DNA from: JACAEY01 sp049700155 | GTDB taxonomy: Bacteria; Nitrospirota; Thermodesulfovibrionia; Thermodesulfovibrionales; SM23-35 | Reading direction: 5' to 3' | DNA: 64,000 nucleotides | Assembly: GCA_049700155.1 (NCBI GenBank) | Contig: JBNAVX010000020.1 | Span: 1-64,000, forward strand | Shown here: one piece after another, positions 26,094 through 34,633 of the stretch | Layout of the letters: every line of letters begins with the position of its first letter | Position numbering within the stretch: position 1 is the stretch's first letter | The notes under the pieces: model-generated | Told to the model about the DNA's origin: nothing | Databases searched by the model: none | Seen by the model: only the letters and a program-made list of their open reading frames with translations | Position numbers and translations under genes: made by a program

Positions 26094-26674
26094 TCATGAT
26101 CGCCTGTTAGATATTTTAATGACTCCTTAAGTAGTTTCTCAATGTCATTATATCCACCCGATTCTAACTTTCTGTATGCCTTTTCAAGCGATTCCTGAGC
26201 AATAGATCTTTTATATCCAAGATTTATCAGAGCTGATAGCGTATCTTCAAAAATCCTGTCTTTCGTTACCCTTGCAGGAAGCTTTTCCCTAAGTTCAAGA
26301 ATCAATCTGTGTGCAGTCTTCTTACCGAGTCCGGGTATCCTACATAGCATTCCTATATCTTCTGTCTCTATTGCATGTAAAAGGTCATTGTGAGAAATTC
26401 CAGATAGTATATTAAGAGCCATTTTAGGTCCAATACCTGTAATGCTAAGAAGGGTAAGGAAGACCTTCTTTTCGTCTTCGGATATAAATCCATAAAGCTG
26501 TAACACATCCTCACGTATATGGGTATAAATATATAAAAAAATTTCCTTCCCTTCTTCTGGAAGGTTTGAGAGGATACTGAAAGGAACAATTACCTGATAA
26601 CCGACACCATTAACATCAATAATCACAGAGTCAGGCTTTTTTGAAATAAGTTTCCCTCTTAATGAACCGATCAT
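26090..26674 (-). CDS. ruvA: Holliday junction DNA-binding protein RuvA
   Basis: The 194-residue protein begins MIGSLRGKLI (OB fold), includes two helix-hairpin-helix motifs (LLSITGIGPKMALNIL; LCRIPGLGKKTAHRLILELREKL) and a C-terminal UBA-like domain III (ALINLGYKRSIAQESLEKA) that binds RuvB. It lies 20 bp downstream of ruvC. Normal length. Confidence 0.97.
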   Translation of the reverse strand: MIGSLRGKLISKKPDSVIIDVNGVGYQVIVPFSILSNLPEEGKEIFLYIYTHIREDVLQLYGFISEDEKKVFLTLLSITGIGPKMALNILSGISHNDLLHAIETEDIGMLCRIPGLGKKTAHRLILELREKLPARVTKDRIFEDTLSALINLGYKRSIAQESLEKAYRKLESGGYNDIEKLLKESLKYLTGDHE

Positions 26675-26694
26675 GAATCAGTCTTATTTATTGC

Positions 26695-27330
26695 TCACAA
26701 TTTATTAATTATATTTTTTAATCTGATAGTATTCATATGGCATATCGCAAGCGCAAGGGCATCAGAAGCATCTTCATCGAGAACAAAACCTGATGTGCAT
26801 ATATTAAAACTCGGGAATAGTATCTTCTTAACCATCTCCTGAACCTGTCTTTTTTCAGCCCTACCATATCCAGTAATAGCCTTTTTAACCTCAAGCGCAC
26901 TATATTCATATATACTAAGATTTTCTGATGAAGCAGCGAGCAATACTACACCCCTTATCTGTCCAAGGTTCAATGCTGATTTTGCACTCTTAGCAAAAAA
27001 AACCTTCTCTACTACGACTTCATGGGGATTATATTCTTTAATGAGATTTATAAGTGTGATATAAAGATTTTTTAACCTCATATGGAATGGCTTCTTCAAA
27101 GATAAGTCAATCTTTCCTGAAGCAACATAAATACAATCTTGAGTCACGCTATTGGGGTTGAGGAAACCTTTCAATCCAGATATCTTATTGATTTGCTCAA
27201 GAGCAATATTTGTATCAATAATCCCATAACCTGTGATACTACCAGGGTCTATTCCGAGGATACGAACCTCTCCACATAAGACTGATGCCTTACCTTTAGA
27301 ATGTTCGCTATTTTTTCCTTGGTACCTCAA
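26695..27330 (-). CDS. ruvC: Holliday junction resolvase RuvC
   Basis: RNase H-fold endonuclease that cuts Holliday junctions. Catalytic acids are visible in GIDPGS, VVEKVFF and DEDASDALALAICH. No ATG, GTG or TTG lies near the expected start at VRILGIDPG. The nearest in-frame start is TTG 27330, which overlaps gmhA by 23 bp and adds about 20 residues; the frame is open to ATG 27369. There is also an insertion of about 20 residues (NKISGLKGFLN...) between the first strand pair and ASGKIDLS, where family members have a short turn. Core residues are intact. Confidence 0.9.
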   Translation of the reverse strand: MRYQGKNSEHSKGKASVLCGEVRILGIDPGSITGYGIIDTNIALEQINKISGLKGFLNPNSVTQDCIYVASGKIDLSLKKPFHMRLKNLYITLINLIKEYNPHEVVVEKVFFAKSAKSALNLGQIRGVVLLAASSENLSIYEYSALEVKKAITGYGRAEKRQVQEMVKKILFPSFNICTSGFVLDEDASDALALAICHMNTIRLKNIINKL

Positions 27331-27892
27331 AGAGTATCTCCTCCACCATACGGCAGAGGACATGTCCAAGAGTTATATGTGTCTCTTGAATACGCGGAGT
27401 TTTATCAGATGGAACAATAAAAGCAAAATTTGCCTTTGATGCTAATTTCTCTCCTTTTAATCCTGTGAATGCAATCGTAGTCAATCCCTTCTTTTTTGCA
27501 ACATCCATTGCCTTCAACACATTAGGAGAATTACCGCTTGTACTAATTGCAATAACAACGTCCCCTTCATCTGCAAGTGATTTTAGTTGTTTTGCAAATA
27601 TTTCCGAAAAGTCATAATCATTCGCAATGGATGTAATTACAGCCATATCTGTATTGAGAGACAAAGCTGGAAGGCTTGGGCGCTCTCTCTGAAATCTATT
27701 GACAAATTCTGCTGCAATATGAGATGCATCGGATGCGCTCCCGCCATTACCAAAAAGAATCAATTTCTTCCCTCTATTGAAGGCATCAGCAATAACCTTT
27801 GAAGCTTCAATTATGGTATCAACATGGTTCTCTACAAATCTCTTTTTTATCTCTATACTTTCTTCAAATGCCTTAAGTACTTTGTCCTTCAT
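27308..27892 (-). CDS. gmhA: Sedoheptulose-7-phosphate isomerase (SIS domain)
   Basis: The 194-residue SIS-domain protein has LFGNGGSASDASHIAAEFVNRF, then ISTSGNSPNVLKA and ETHITLGHVLCRMVEE, typical of GmhA, which makes D-glycero-manno-heptose 7-phosphate for LPS or S-layer heptose. No hldE or gmhB is nearby. It begins the gmhA-ruvC-ruvA-ruvB run, and its 3' end overlaps the ruvC frame. Its presence agrees with a Gram-negative envelope carrying heptose. Confidence 0.92.
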   Translation of the reverse strand: MKDKVLKAFEESIEIKKRFVENHVDTIIEASKVIADAFNRGKKLILFGNGGSASDASHIAAEFVNRFQRERPSLPALSLNTDMAVITSIANDYDFSEIFAKQLKSLADEGDVVIAISTSGNSPNVLKAMDVAKKKGLTTIAFTGLKGEKLASKANFAFIVPSDKTPRIQETHITLGHVLCRMVEEILFEVPRKK

Positions 27893-28025
27893 CTAAAAAA
27901 TCTCTGAGACTTAAAATTTAAATTTCATAATTAATTACAGCATCCCTTTTCCCACAGGAATAACAGATTATTTATGCATCACAACCAATTTATATCGTAT
28001 AGGGTAACGCAACAAATTTTTTATG

Positions 28026-29027
28026 TCAATCATCAACTTTAATATTTGATGCCAAATTTATTGCCTCTATCATGCTCGATGGATCTGCAATTCCTTTCCA
28101 TGCAATATCATATGCTGTACCATGATCAGGAGAAGTGCGTATAAATGGCAACCCTACTGTCAAATTCACTCCCTTATCAAAGGCAATCATCTTCAAAGGA
28201 ACCAATCCCTGATCATGATACATACATACAACAATGTCAAATTCACCTTTATATGCTCTATGGAAAAGAGAATCAGCTGGGTATGGACCTGATACTGGAA
28301 TACCTTCCTTTTGTGTCTCTATTATAGATGGGATTATCTCTTTTATCTCTTCATCTCCAAATAGACCCCCTTCTCCTGCATGTGGGTTCAACCCTGCGAC
28401 TGCTATTCGTGGATTCTTAATACCGAGTATCTGGCATGCCTTCATTGAAAGACGTATTGTTTTTATTATTCTATTTTTTTTTATCAATGAAGAAACTTTT
28501 TTTAAAGGAGTATGGATTGTGACAAGAATAACCTTTAGCGGACCACCTACAAGCATCATCGCATATTCTTTTGTATTTGTTAATTCAGCGAGCATTTCAG
28601 TATGTCCTTGCCATTTAAAACCAGCTAACTTCAATGATTCTTTTGATATAGGTGCTGTGACAATACCATCAACTAATTTTTCTAACGCTAACTCGACTGC
28701 TTTTTTAATGTAAACAACAGATGCCCTACCACCATCCCCAGTTGGTCTGCCCAAGGAAAATTTTTTGAATCTTTTGACCACTCCCATATCAATCAATCTG
28801 ATGGTTCCAGCATCTGGTTTTAAATCGGGTCTTTCTGATGATTCAAGAATCTTAATTTTTAAAGGTTTCTTTAGAAACTTTATAGCCCCTTCCAATAGAA
28901 CTCTGTCACCAATAACAACAGTAGAAAGGCAATCTTTTTTTATATTTTGAAAAGAGGAAAGAGCTTTAACGATTATTTCAGGACCAACCCCATAAGGGTC
29001 TCCCATTGTGATAGCTAATTTCTTCAT
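28026..29027 (-). CDS. pdxA: 4-hydroxythreonine-4-phosphate dehydrogenase
   Basis: The 333-residue protein starts KKLAITMGDPYGVGPEI, with WQGHTEMLAEL (metal His), LNPHAGEGGLFGDEE and MYHDQGLVPLKM (metal His) and FIRTSPDHGTAYDIAW, all PdxA signatures. It oxidises 4-phosphohydroxy-threonine in the DXP-dependent pyridoxal phosphate pathway. PdxJ, the next enzyme, is encoded in the same window (61048-61773) but in another operon. It lies 15 bp downstream of the RNase H-like gene. Confidence 0.96.
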   Translation of the reverse strand: MKKLAITMGDPYGVGPEIIVKALSSFQNIKKDCLSTVVIGDRVLLEGAIKFLKKPLKIKILESSERPDLKPDAGTIRLIDMGVVKRFKKFSLGRPTGDGGRASVVYIKKAVELALEKLVDGIVTAPISKESLKLAGFKWQGHTEMLAELTNTKEYAMMLVGGPLKVILVTIHTPLKKVSSLIKKNRIIKTIRLSMKACQILGIKNPRIAVAGLNPHAGEGGLFGDEEIKEIIPSIIETQKEGIPVSGPYPADSLFHRAYKGEFDIVVCMYHDQGLVPLKMIAFDKGVNLTVGLPFIRTSPDHGTAYDIAWKGIADPSSMIEAINLASNIKVDD

Positions 29028-29042
29028 ATGTTATACATAATA

Positions 29043-29816
29043 TTAAAAAGAAGAATACTCTTCTATTCCTGTAAGCTTCTTAAGTTTTGTGTAAATACTT
29101 TCAGCTATCTTGAAGAGATTTACCGTGTCTTCTCTATTGTAAAGAACCAGCAAATCAAGGGCTTTGCTGTTTCCTTTCTCTGCTTCCTGCCATAGAAGAA
29201 CAGCATCATAACCATCCATTCCATTGACTCTATCTTCTCTTTGAATCTCAAGATATTTTTCAAGTTTTTTTAATCCACCCTTTAAACCTACTCTCCTTGC
29301 TCCAAAACAAAGGTCAAAGTGTGGGATATCAATCTTTAAATGACGAAAGCATGTCTTAAGAAAGGGTATATCAAAAACAGAACCATAAAAAGTAATCAGA
29401 TATTTATATTTTGACAGCTCTTCATTAAGCGCATCTACTGTAAGGTTCTCACCTCTTATAAAACATCTGTAGCTCTCTCCATCATACATTCCGACAACTG
29501 TTACATAACCACCTCTTCCAAGAGGAAGTCCATTTGTCTCTATGTCCAGACATATAGCATCTCCTTTAAACACATCGTAAAGCCTCCAGTGCTCATTCCT
29601 CTTAAGGGTGTTGGTAAAATAAGTAGAGTTTTTTTCCTTAAGTTTCGAATAGGCTGAAATTAGTATCCTATCAAAAATTTCCTTTCTCGCAGGATTCAAG
29701 AATGAGAGGTGCTTTGTATCAAGAAAGTGGTTCCATGTGAGAATACCTTCTCTCCATAGCCTCTTTTCGAGCTTATTGCCTATACCCTCAAGAATTATGA
29801 AGGTATTCCTTATCAC
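29043..29816 (-). CDS. RNase H-like 3'-5' exonuclease (YprB family)
   Basis: The 257-residue protein has a helical N-terminal region (GIGNKLEKRLWREGI, HhH-like) and a DnaQ-type fold: CLDIETNG (DxE), FYGSVFDIPFLK (second Asp) and YNREDTVNLFKI (third acidic site). YprB-like proteins are predicted DNA or RNA exonucleases. Start is GTG 29816. On the minus strand TATAAT (29829-29824) ends 7 nt before the start, with no SD, so a leaderless mRNA is likely. A TACATATGTA palindrome lies upstream. Confidence 0.8.
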   Translation of the reverse strand: MIRNTFIILEGIGNKLEKRLWREGILTWNHFLDTKHLSFLNPARKEIFDRILISAYSKLKEKNSTYFTNTLKRNEHWRLYDVFKGDAICLDIETNGLPLGRGGYVTVVGMYDGESYRCFIRGENLTVDALNEELSKYKYLITFYGSVFDIPFLKTCFRHLKIDIPHFDLCFGARRVGLKGGLKKLEKYLEIQREDRVNGMDGYDAVLLWQEAEKGNSKALDLLVLYNREDTVNLFKIAESIYTKLKKLTGIEEYSSF

Positions 29817-29823
29817 AGCTCAT

Positions 29824-29829
29824 ATTATA
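29824..29829 (-). promoter_or_regulatory. -10 box (TATAAT) of the RNase H-like gene
   Basis: Perfect -10 hexamer on the minus strand, ending 7 nt before the GTG at 29816. No purine-rich SD is present. The -35 is weak. Transcription would begin at or next to the start codon. Confidence 0.6.
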
Positions 29830-29870
29830 CATCATTCATAGCCATATGAAGAAACAACTGAGAAATATGC

Positions 29871-29880
29871 TACATATGTA
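29871..29880. promoter_or_regulatory. TACATATGTA palindrome (possible LexA-type operator)
   Basis: A 10-bp palindrome identical to the ones at 51022-51031 and 51104-51113. It lies in the divergent interval between the RNase H-like gene and glgP. The ACATATGT core equals the centre of the Gram-positive-type LexA box (GAACATATGTTC). Confidence 0.45.
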
Positions 29881-29974
29881 ATAAGATTTACAGACAAGGG
29901 TAGATAAAAAAGAATAAAAAAGATACGATAAGAAACTTATAATTCCATTTTAATTTAAGTTAGAATAGTTTCCT

Positions 29975-31699
29975 ATGGAACCTATACTTTCAGAAATCTT
30001 TCAACTTACAAAAGAACCAAGGATTGCATATTTCTCTATGGAGATAGGGATACAGAACAATATCCCCACTTATAGTGGGGGACTCGGTGTACTTGCAGGT
30101 GACACAATAAGGTCTGGTGCTGACCTGAAACTACCTATGATTGCTGTAACACTCGTCAGTAAAAAAGGTTATTTCAGACAGGAACTTAATGAAAAAGGTA
30201 AGCAGATAGAACTCCCTGACTCATGGGACCCATCGCAATATATGACACTTCTTCCAACAAAGGTATTTGTCCAGATTGAGGGCAGAGATGTTGCAGTTAA
30301 AGCTTGGCTTTATAAAGTAAAAAGTCTAACAGGTGGGATTATCCCTGTATTATTCCTTGATACTGATGTAGAGGAAAATACTCTTGAAGACAAGGAGATC
30401 ACCTCTTATCTTTATGGTGGGGACCTGGCATACAGGCTGAAACAAGAGATCGTTCTTGGGATCGGCGGTGTAAGAATGCTCCATGAGCTTGGTTTTGAGA
30501 TCAAAAAATACCACATGAACGAAGGACACTCAAGTCTCCTTACGATAGAACTCCTTAATATGTATAAACGTCCAATTGAAGATGTATGGGATGAAAAACT
30601 CGTATGGGATAAAGATAGGGTAAAAGACCTCTGTGTATTCACAACACATACTCCAGTAGAGGCTGGTCATGATAAATTTCCCTATGACTTAGTAAAAAAC
30701 ATTATGGGAGAGCTGATACCATTTGATGTATTGAAGGAACTCGGAGGAGATAAATATCTCAATATGACACTCCTTGGTTTGAATCTCAGTGAATATATAA
30801 ATGGAGTTGCCAAAAAACACATGGAAGTCTCACGGAATATGTTCCCTGGATATGAAATCGCTGCTATTACAAATGGCGTTCACTCTTATACATGGACATG
30901 TGATAGTTTTAAAAGACTCTATGATAAATATTTACCTGGATGGGCAAATGAACCAGAATTGTTCGTTAGAGTTGGACGTATTCCAGATGTAGAAATATGG
31001 AATGCACATATGGAAGCAAAAAGGAATCTCTGTGAATATATAAAAACAGAAACGGGTATTGAATTTAATCCTGAAATTCTCACAATAGGATTTGCAAGAA
31101 GGGCAACTGCCTATAAAAGACCTGACCTTCTTTTCAGCAATATTGAGAGGCTTGAGAGGATAGGTGCTGGAAAACTCCAGATAGTTTACGCAGGAAAGGC
31201 ACATCCAAAAGATGAACAGGGTAAAAAATTAATAGAACTTATATTCTCTTTTAAAGAAAGACTAAAGGATAAGATTAAGATAGCTTATCTGAAAAATTAC
31301 GATATGGAAATTGCCTTAAAACTCGTCTCGGGTGTTGATATCTGGCTCAATACCCCTTTAAGACCAAGAGAAGCATCAGGTACAAGTGGCATGAAGGCTG
31401 CGCATAATGGAGTGTTGAACTTCAGTATTCTTGATGGTTGGTGGATAGAAGGACATATAGAAGGATATACTGGCTGGTCTATAGGTCCTCCTCCGACAGA
31501 GACAAAACTCACAGAAAACATGGATACAAGAGATGCGGATGACCTTTACAGTAAACTCGAATACATCATAATACCTTTATTCTACAATGATAGGTTTGCA
31601 TGGATAAGGATGATGCAGAATGCTATAGGGAAAAATGCTTACTATTTCAACAGCCACAGGATGATGAGGAGATACGTTACAGAGGCATATATAAGATGA
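29975..31699 (+). CDS. glgP: Alpha-glucan phosphorylase (GT35, short type)
   Basis: The 574-residue protein has RIAYFSMEIGIQNNIPTYSGGLGVLAGD at the N-terminus, HMNEGHSSLL, THTPVEAGHDKF, and near the C-terminus RPREASGTSGMKAAHNGVLNFSILDGWW with the PLP-binding Lys. This short GT35 class (TIGR02094) releases glucose 1-phosphate from glycogen or maltodextrin. Glucose 1-phosphate could also feed rfbF. No SD; a TAGAAT box at 29961-29966 ends 8 nt before the ATG. Confidence 0.95.
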   Translation: MEPILSEIFQLTKEPRIAYFSMEIGIQNNIPTYSGGLGVLAGDTIRSGADLKLPMIAVTLVSKKGYFRQELNEKGKQIELPDSWDPSQYMTLLPTKVFVQIEGRDVAVKAWLYKVKSLTGGIIPVLFLDTDVEENTLEDKEITSYLYGGDLAYRLKQEIVLGIGGVRMLHELGFEIKKYHMNEGHSSLLTIELLNMYKRPIEDVWDEKLVWDKDRVKDLCVFTTHTPVEAGHDKFPYDLVKNIMGELIPFDVLKELGGDKYLNMTLLGLNLSEYINGVAKKHMEVSRNMFPGYEIAAITNGVHSYTWTCDSFKRLYDKYLPGWANEPELFVRVGRIPDVEIWNAHMEAKRNLCEYIKTETGIEFNPEILTIGFARRATAYKRPDLLFSNIERLERIGAGKLQIVYAGKAHPKDEQGKKLIELIFSFKERLKDKIKIAYLKNYDMEIALKLVSGVDIWLNTPLRPREASGTSGMKAAHNGVLNFSILDGWWIEGHIEGYTGWSIGPPPTETKLTENMDTRDADDLYSKLEYIIIPLFYNDRFAWIRMMQNAIGKNAYYFNSHRMMRRYVTEAYIR

Positions 31700-31787
31700 C
31701 CCATTTATTTACAATTCACTATTTGACAGATTTGTCTAAAATAAGTTTTTTAGAAAAACCTGCATATTTTTTTATACACCCCTTTAT

Positions 31788-31803
31788 CCCTCTTTTTAGA
31801 GGG
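31788..31803. terminator. Short hairpin CCCTCT-TTTT-AGAGGG after glgP
   Basis: A 6-bp stem with a 4-nt T loop about 90 bp after glgP and 25 bp before the M28 peptidase gene. It lacks a downstream T-tract on the plus strand, so terminator activity is doubtful. The rest of the 128-bp gap shows nothing else. Confidence 0.3.
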
Positions 31804-31827
31804 GATTAATGCATAATAAAGGCTAAT

Positions 31828-32694
31828 ATGATGGACACCCTGAAGGAAATAGAAGTTAATCTCGAGACTGAAGTCCGATTCCTTTCAGAAGAGATAGGAC
31901 CAAGAAGTTATAGAGATTTAAGACAGCTTAACAAGGCAGCAGACCATATAGAAGAAAGAATGATGTCAATCGGTTGTAAAGTTAATAGACAAACCTTTAA
32001 ATACATGGGAAATTCATATCACAATATAATCGGGGAGTTGAAAGGCAAAAGAGACTCAGAAATCATTGTTTTAGGAGCTCATTATGACACTGTTCCGTAT
32101 ACCCCAGGTGCTGATGACAATGCAAGTGGTATCGCAGGACTTCTTGAACTTGCAAGACTTTGCATGATAGAAACACCTTCAAAGACCATATACTTTGTTG
32201 CATTCACCCTTGAAGAGCCACCCTTATTTAAAACAAAGCATATGGGTAGTTATATCTATGCTGAAAGTTTATGGAAAAGAAATATAAAGATAGAAGGGAT
32301 GATATCATTAGAGATGATAGGATATTATTGTGATAAAAAGGGGTGTCAATATTATCCTCTACATTTCTTCAAATGGTTCTATCCAGAAAAAGGAGATTTT
32401 ATAGCCTTTGTAGGAAATTTATCTTCAAAAGTATTTACAAAGAAGATAAAAAATGCATTTCAAATGTCCTGTAACTTGCCAGTGGAATCTCTTAACACTA
32501 TCTCTCTTATTCCAGGAGTAGATTTCTCTGACCATTCTTCATTCTGGGACTTCGGTTATCCAGCTTTCATGATAACAGATACTGCTTTTTACAGAAATCC
32601 TCATTACCATACTCCGGGAGACGAAGCAGATACCCTCAATTTTAAAAAGATGGCACTACTCATATATGGACTTAAATCTGCCATTACTCTTTAA
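31828..32694 (+). CDS. M28-family zinc peptidase
   Basis: The 288-residue protein has the M28 zinc ligands: AHYDTVPYTPGADDNASG (His and bridging Asp), TLEEPP (catalytic Glu and ligand Glu), GVDFSDHSSFWDFGYPAFMITDT, and a final NPHYHTPGDEADTLN (His). It is an aminopeptidase-like enzyme. No signal peptide is visible, so it is likely cytoplasmic. AAAGG lies upstream of ATG 31828. Its 3' end overlaps the convergent murA by 11 bp. Confidence 0.9.
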   Translation: MMDTLKEIEVNLETEVRFLSEEIGPRSYRDLRQLNKAADHIEERMMSIGCKVNRQTFKYMGNSYHNIIGELKGKRDSEIIVLGAHYDTVPYTPGADDNASGIAGLLELARLCMIETPSKTIYFVAFTLEEPPLFKTKHMGSYIYAESLWKRNIKIEGMISLEMIGYYCDKKGCQYYPLHFFKWFYPEKGDFIAFVGNLSSKVFTKKIKNAFQMSCNLPVESLNTISLIPGVDFSDHSSFWDFGYPAFMITDTAFYRNPHYHTPGDEADTLNFKKMALLIYGLKSAITL

Positions 32695-33937
32695 TCTTCT
32701 TAATATTAGCTCCGAGTCTTAATAACTTCTCTTCTATCTTTTCATATCCTCTTTCAAGATGATAAATCCTGTGGATGACAGTTTCACCCTTAGCAGCAAG
32801 TGCTGCTACAATCAGTGAAGCACTTGCCCTTAAATCTGTAGCCATTAAAGGAGCTCCCTTCAATCTCGAAACACCCCTAACTGTAGCAGTGCTTCCTTCT
32901 ACTGTAATGTCAGCACCCATCCTTCTGAGTTCTGCTACATGCATGAATCTATTTTCAAATATTGTTTCCCTGATCATGCTCGTACCTTCTGCAATACTCA
33001 TTAAAGCCATAAACTGAGCCTGCATATCAGTCGGAAAACCTGGATAAGGCATTGTCTTTATATCCGTAGATCTTGGTCTTGAAGGACCTACTACCCTTAT
33101 CCCATCAGCTTTTTGTTCAAAGACAAGTCCTGCTTCTTTTAGCTTTATAATAGGTGCATCAAGATGTTCAACCCTGCATCCCTTGATAAGTATATCACCT
33201 TCAGTAATACCTGCAAATGTCATAAAGGTCCCAGCCTCAATTCTATCAGGTATTACAGAATAGTCCATGGGTTTCAGCCCTTCTACTCCTTCTATTTCTA
33301 TAACACTACTTCCCGCACCTTTTATCTTTGCTCCCATGGAGATAAGTGCATTTGCAAGATCTACCACCTCCGGTTCCCTTGCTGCATTTTCAATCAGTGT
33401 TGTGCCTTTCGCAAAAGTTGCAGCCATCATAAGGTTTTCAGTGCCTGTAACAGTAGGAATATCAAAATAAATTGATGTCCCTTTCAACTTTTTTGCATTC
33501 GCAATAACATATCCAGATTCAAGTTCTATTTTAGCACCCATCTTTTCAAGCCCCATAAGATGTAAGTTGATCGGTCTTGCACCAATTGCACATCCACCCG
33601 GAAGAGAAACCTTTGCCTTTCCAAATTTAGCAAGCAAAGGTCCTAACACAAGAACAGACGCACGCATTGTTCTTACAAGTTCATAAGGTGCCTCAAATAT
33701 CCTGACCTTTTCTGTATTGATTATAGCTTTATTGTCTTCATGCAAAAACTCTGCACCAAGATATCTGAGTAGCTGACCCATTGTAAATACATCTTTTAAG
33801 GCTGGAATTCTTCCTATCACGCTGGTCCCAGTTGAAAGGAGAGAAGCAGTTATTATAGGCAGGGCAGCATTCTTGGCACCGCTTATCTCAACCTCACCTT
33901 TAAGTCTTTTTCCACCACGAATAACTAATTTGTTCAA
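32684..33937 (-). CDS. murA: UDP-N-acetylglucosamine 1-carboxyvinyltransferase
   Basis: First committed step of peptidoglycan synthesis: transfers enolpyruvate from PEP to UDP-GlcNAc. The 417-residue protein starts KLVIRGGKRLKGEVEISGAKNAALPI and has PGGCAIGARPINLHL with the active-site Cys (fosfomycin target), and a C-terminal YHLERGYEKIEEKL. Start is TTG at 33937. Convergent with the M28 gene. Single copy in the window. Confidence 0.97.
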   Translation of the reverse strand: MNKLVIRGGKRLKGEVEISGAKNAALPIITASLLSTGTSVIGRIPALKDVFTMGQLLRYLGAEFLHEDNKAIINTEKVRIFEAPYELVRTMRASVLVLGPLLAKFGKAKVSLPGGCAIGARPINLHLMGLEKMGAKIELESGYVIANAKKLKGTSIYFDIPTVTGTENLMMAATFAKGTTLIENAAREPEVVDLANALISMGAKIKGAGSSVIEIEGVEGLKPMDYSVIPDRIEAGTFMTFAGITEGDILIKGCRVEHLDAPIIKLKEAGLVFEQKADGIRVVGPSRPRSTDIKTMPYPGFPTDMQAQFMALMSIAEGTSMIRETIFENRFMHVAELRRMGADITVEGSTATVRGVSRLKGAPLMATDLRASASLIVAALAAKGETVIHRIYHLERGYEKIEEKLLRLGANIKKIKE

Positions 33938-34027
33938 TGTGCTTTTTTTATTATCCTTTAGATTTTTATTATTCTACAGAGAATCCTGATAAAAAGAAAG
34001 GTAAGTAAAAAATTATCAAAATCAAAC

Positions 34028-34055
34028 TTGACACCTTACAAATATTTTTTATAAA
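34028..34055 (+). promoter_or_regulatory. Sigma-70 type promoter TTGACA-N16-TATAAA upstream of psiE-like gene
   Basis: A consensus -35 (34028-34033) and a good -10 (34050-34055) point to the right. The ATG at 34116 is about 55 nt downstream of the expected start site. The rest of the murA-psiE interval shows no ORF. Confidence 0.6.
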
Positions 34056-34159
34056 TAAAATTTAGCACCCTATTAATAGAGGCTAATAATCTTTATTTAA
34101 AAGTATACTAACGCTATGCAAGAAATATCAAAAAATCTGAAGAAAAAACACCTCGCAAA

Positions 34160-34177
34160 GAAGTAGAATTCTACTTC
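34160..34177. other. 18-bp perfect palindrome at the 5' end of the psiE-like gene
   Basis: GAAGTAGAATTCTACTTC is perfectly symmetrical. It lies in sequence that reads as psiE N-terminus (EVEFYFW). It could be an operator or an mRNA hairpin; a chance match is also possible. Confidence 0.5.
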
Positions 34178-34216
34178 TGGATCCATCGTGCCTTCCGAAG
34201 ATATGTAGAGATAACT

Positions 34217-34633
34217 ATGGATATGATTATGATGGGTCTTGTTATTGTATCTTTTATTCTCATTGCAAAAACAATTTATTTATTAGGTCTATCTGTTTAC
34301 GATCAGACAAATATCGCTCATGTTATTTCTGAAATTATGTTTATATTTATTCTTACTGATACAGTCAGACTGCTTATTGTTTATCTTGAATCTCATAGAG
34401 TAGCACTTGATGTAATGGTTGAAATAGCCATAGTGGTTGTTATCAGAGAGATAATATTAACAGGGTTCCTCCATATACAACCAATAATGATAATTGTAGC
34501 ATGTATTTTTATATTATCTCTTGGGGCATTACTAAGATTTGGGGGAATCAGACCAACGGGCGAAGAAGTCTTCAGTGTGCATAAGCCATTTTTTGGTTCT
34601 TTTTTAAGAAAAAAGGAAGAGAAAAAGGGTTAA
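34217..34633 (+). CDS. PsiE-like membrane protein (start uncertain, possible frameshift)
   Basis: The 138-residue open part has four membrane spans (about 1-20, 33-52, 62-85, 90-108) and the PsiE-type segments VRLLIVYLESHRV and REIILTGF, ending with a basic tail. PsiE is a phosphate-starvation-inducible protein of unknown role. The same frame continues upstream to a stop at 34109 with family-like FYFWIHRAFRRYVEITMD, yet holds no ATG, GTG or TTG before 34217. An ATG at 34116 is in another frame and ends at a stop after 15 codons. A 1-nt indel in the A-runs at 34130-34150, or a non-standard start, would explain this. Ends 4 bp inside the convergent MBL gene. Confidence 0.7.
   Translation: MDMIMMGLVIVSFILIAKTIYLLGLSVYDQTNIAHVISEIMFIFILTDTVRLLIVYLESHRVALDVMVEIAIVVVIREIILTGFLHIQPIMIIVACIFILSLGALLRFGGIRPTGEEVFSVHKPFFGSFLRKKEEKKG

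Noticed and set aside
32775..33475. Plus-strand ORFs within murA
   Set aside because: Antisense shadows of a clearly conserved murA; no independent start signals.
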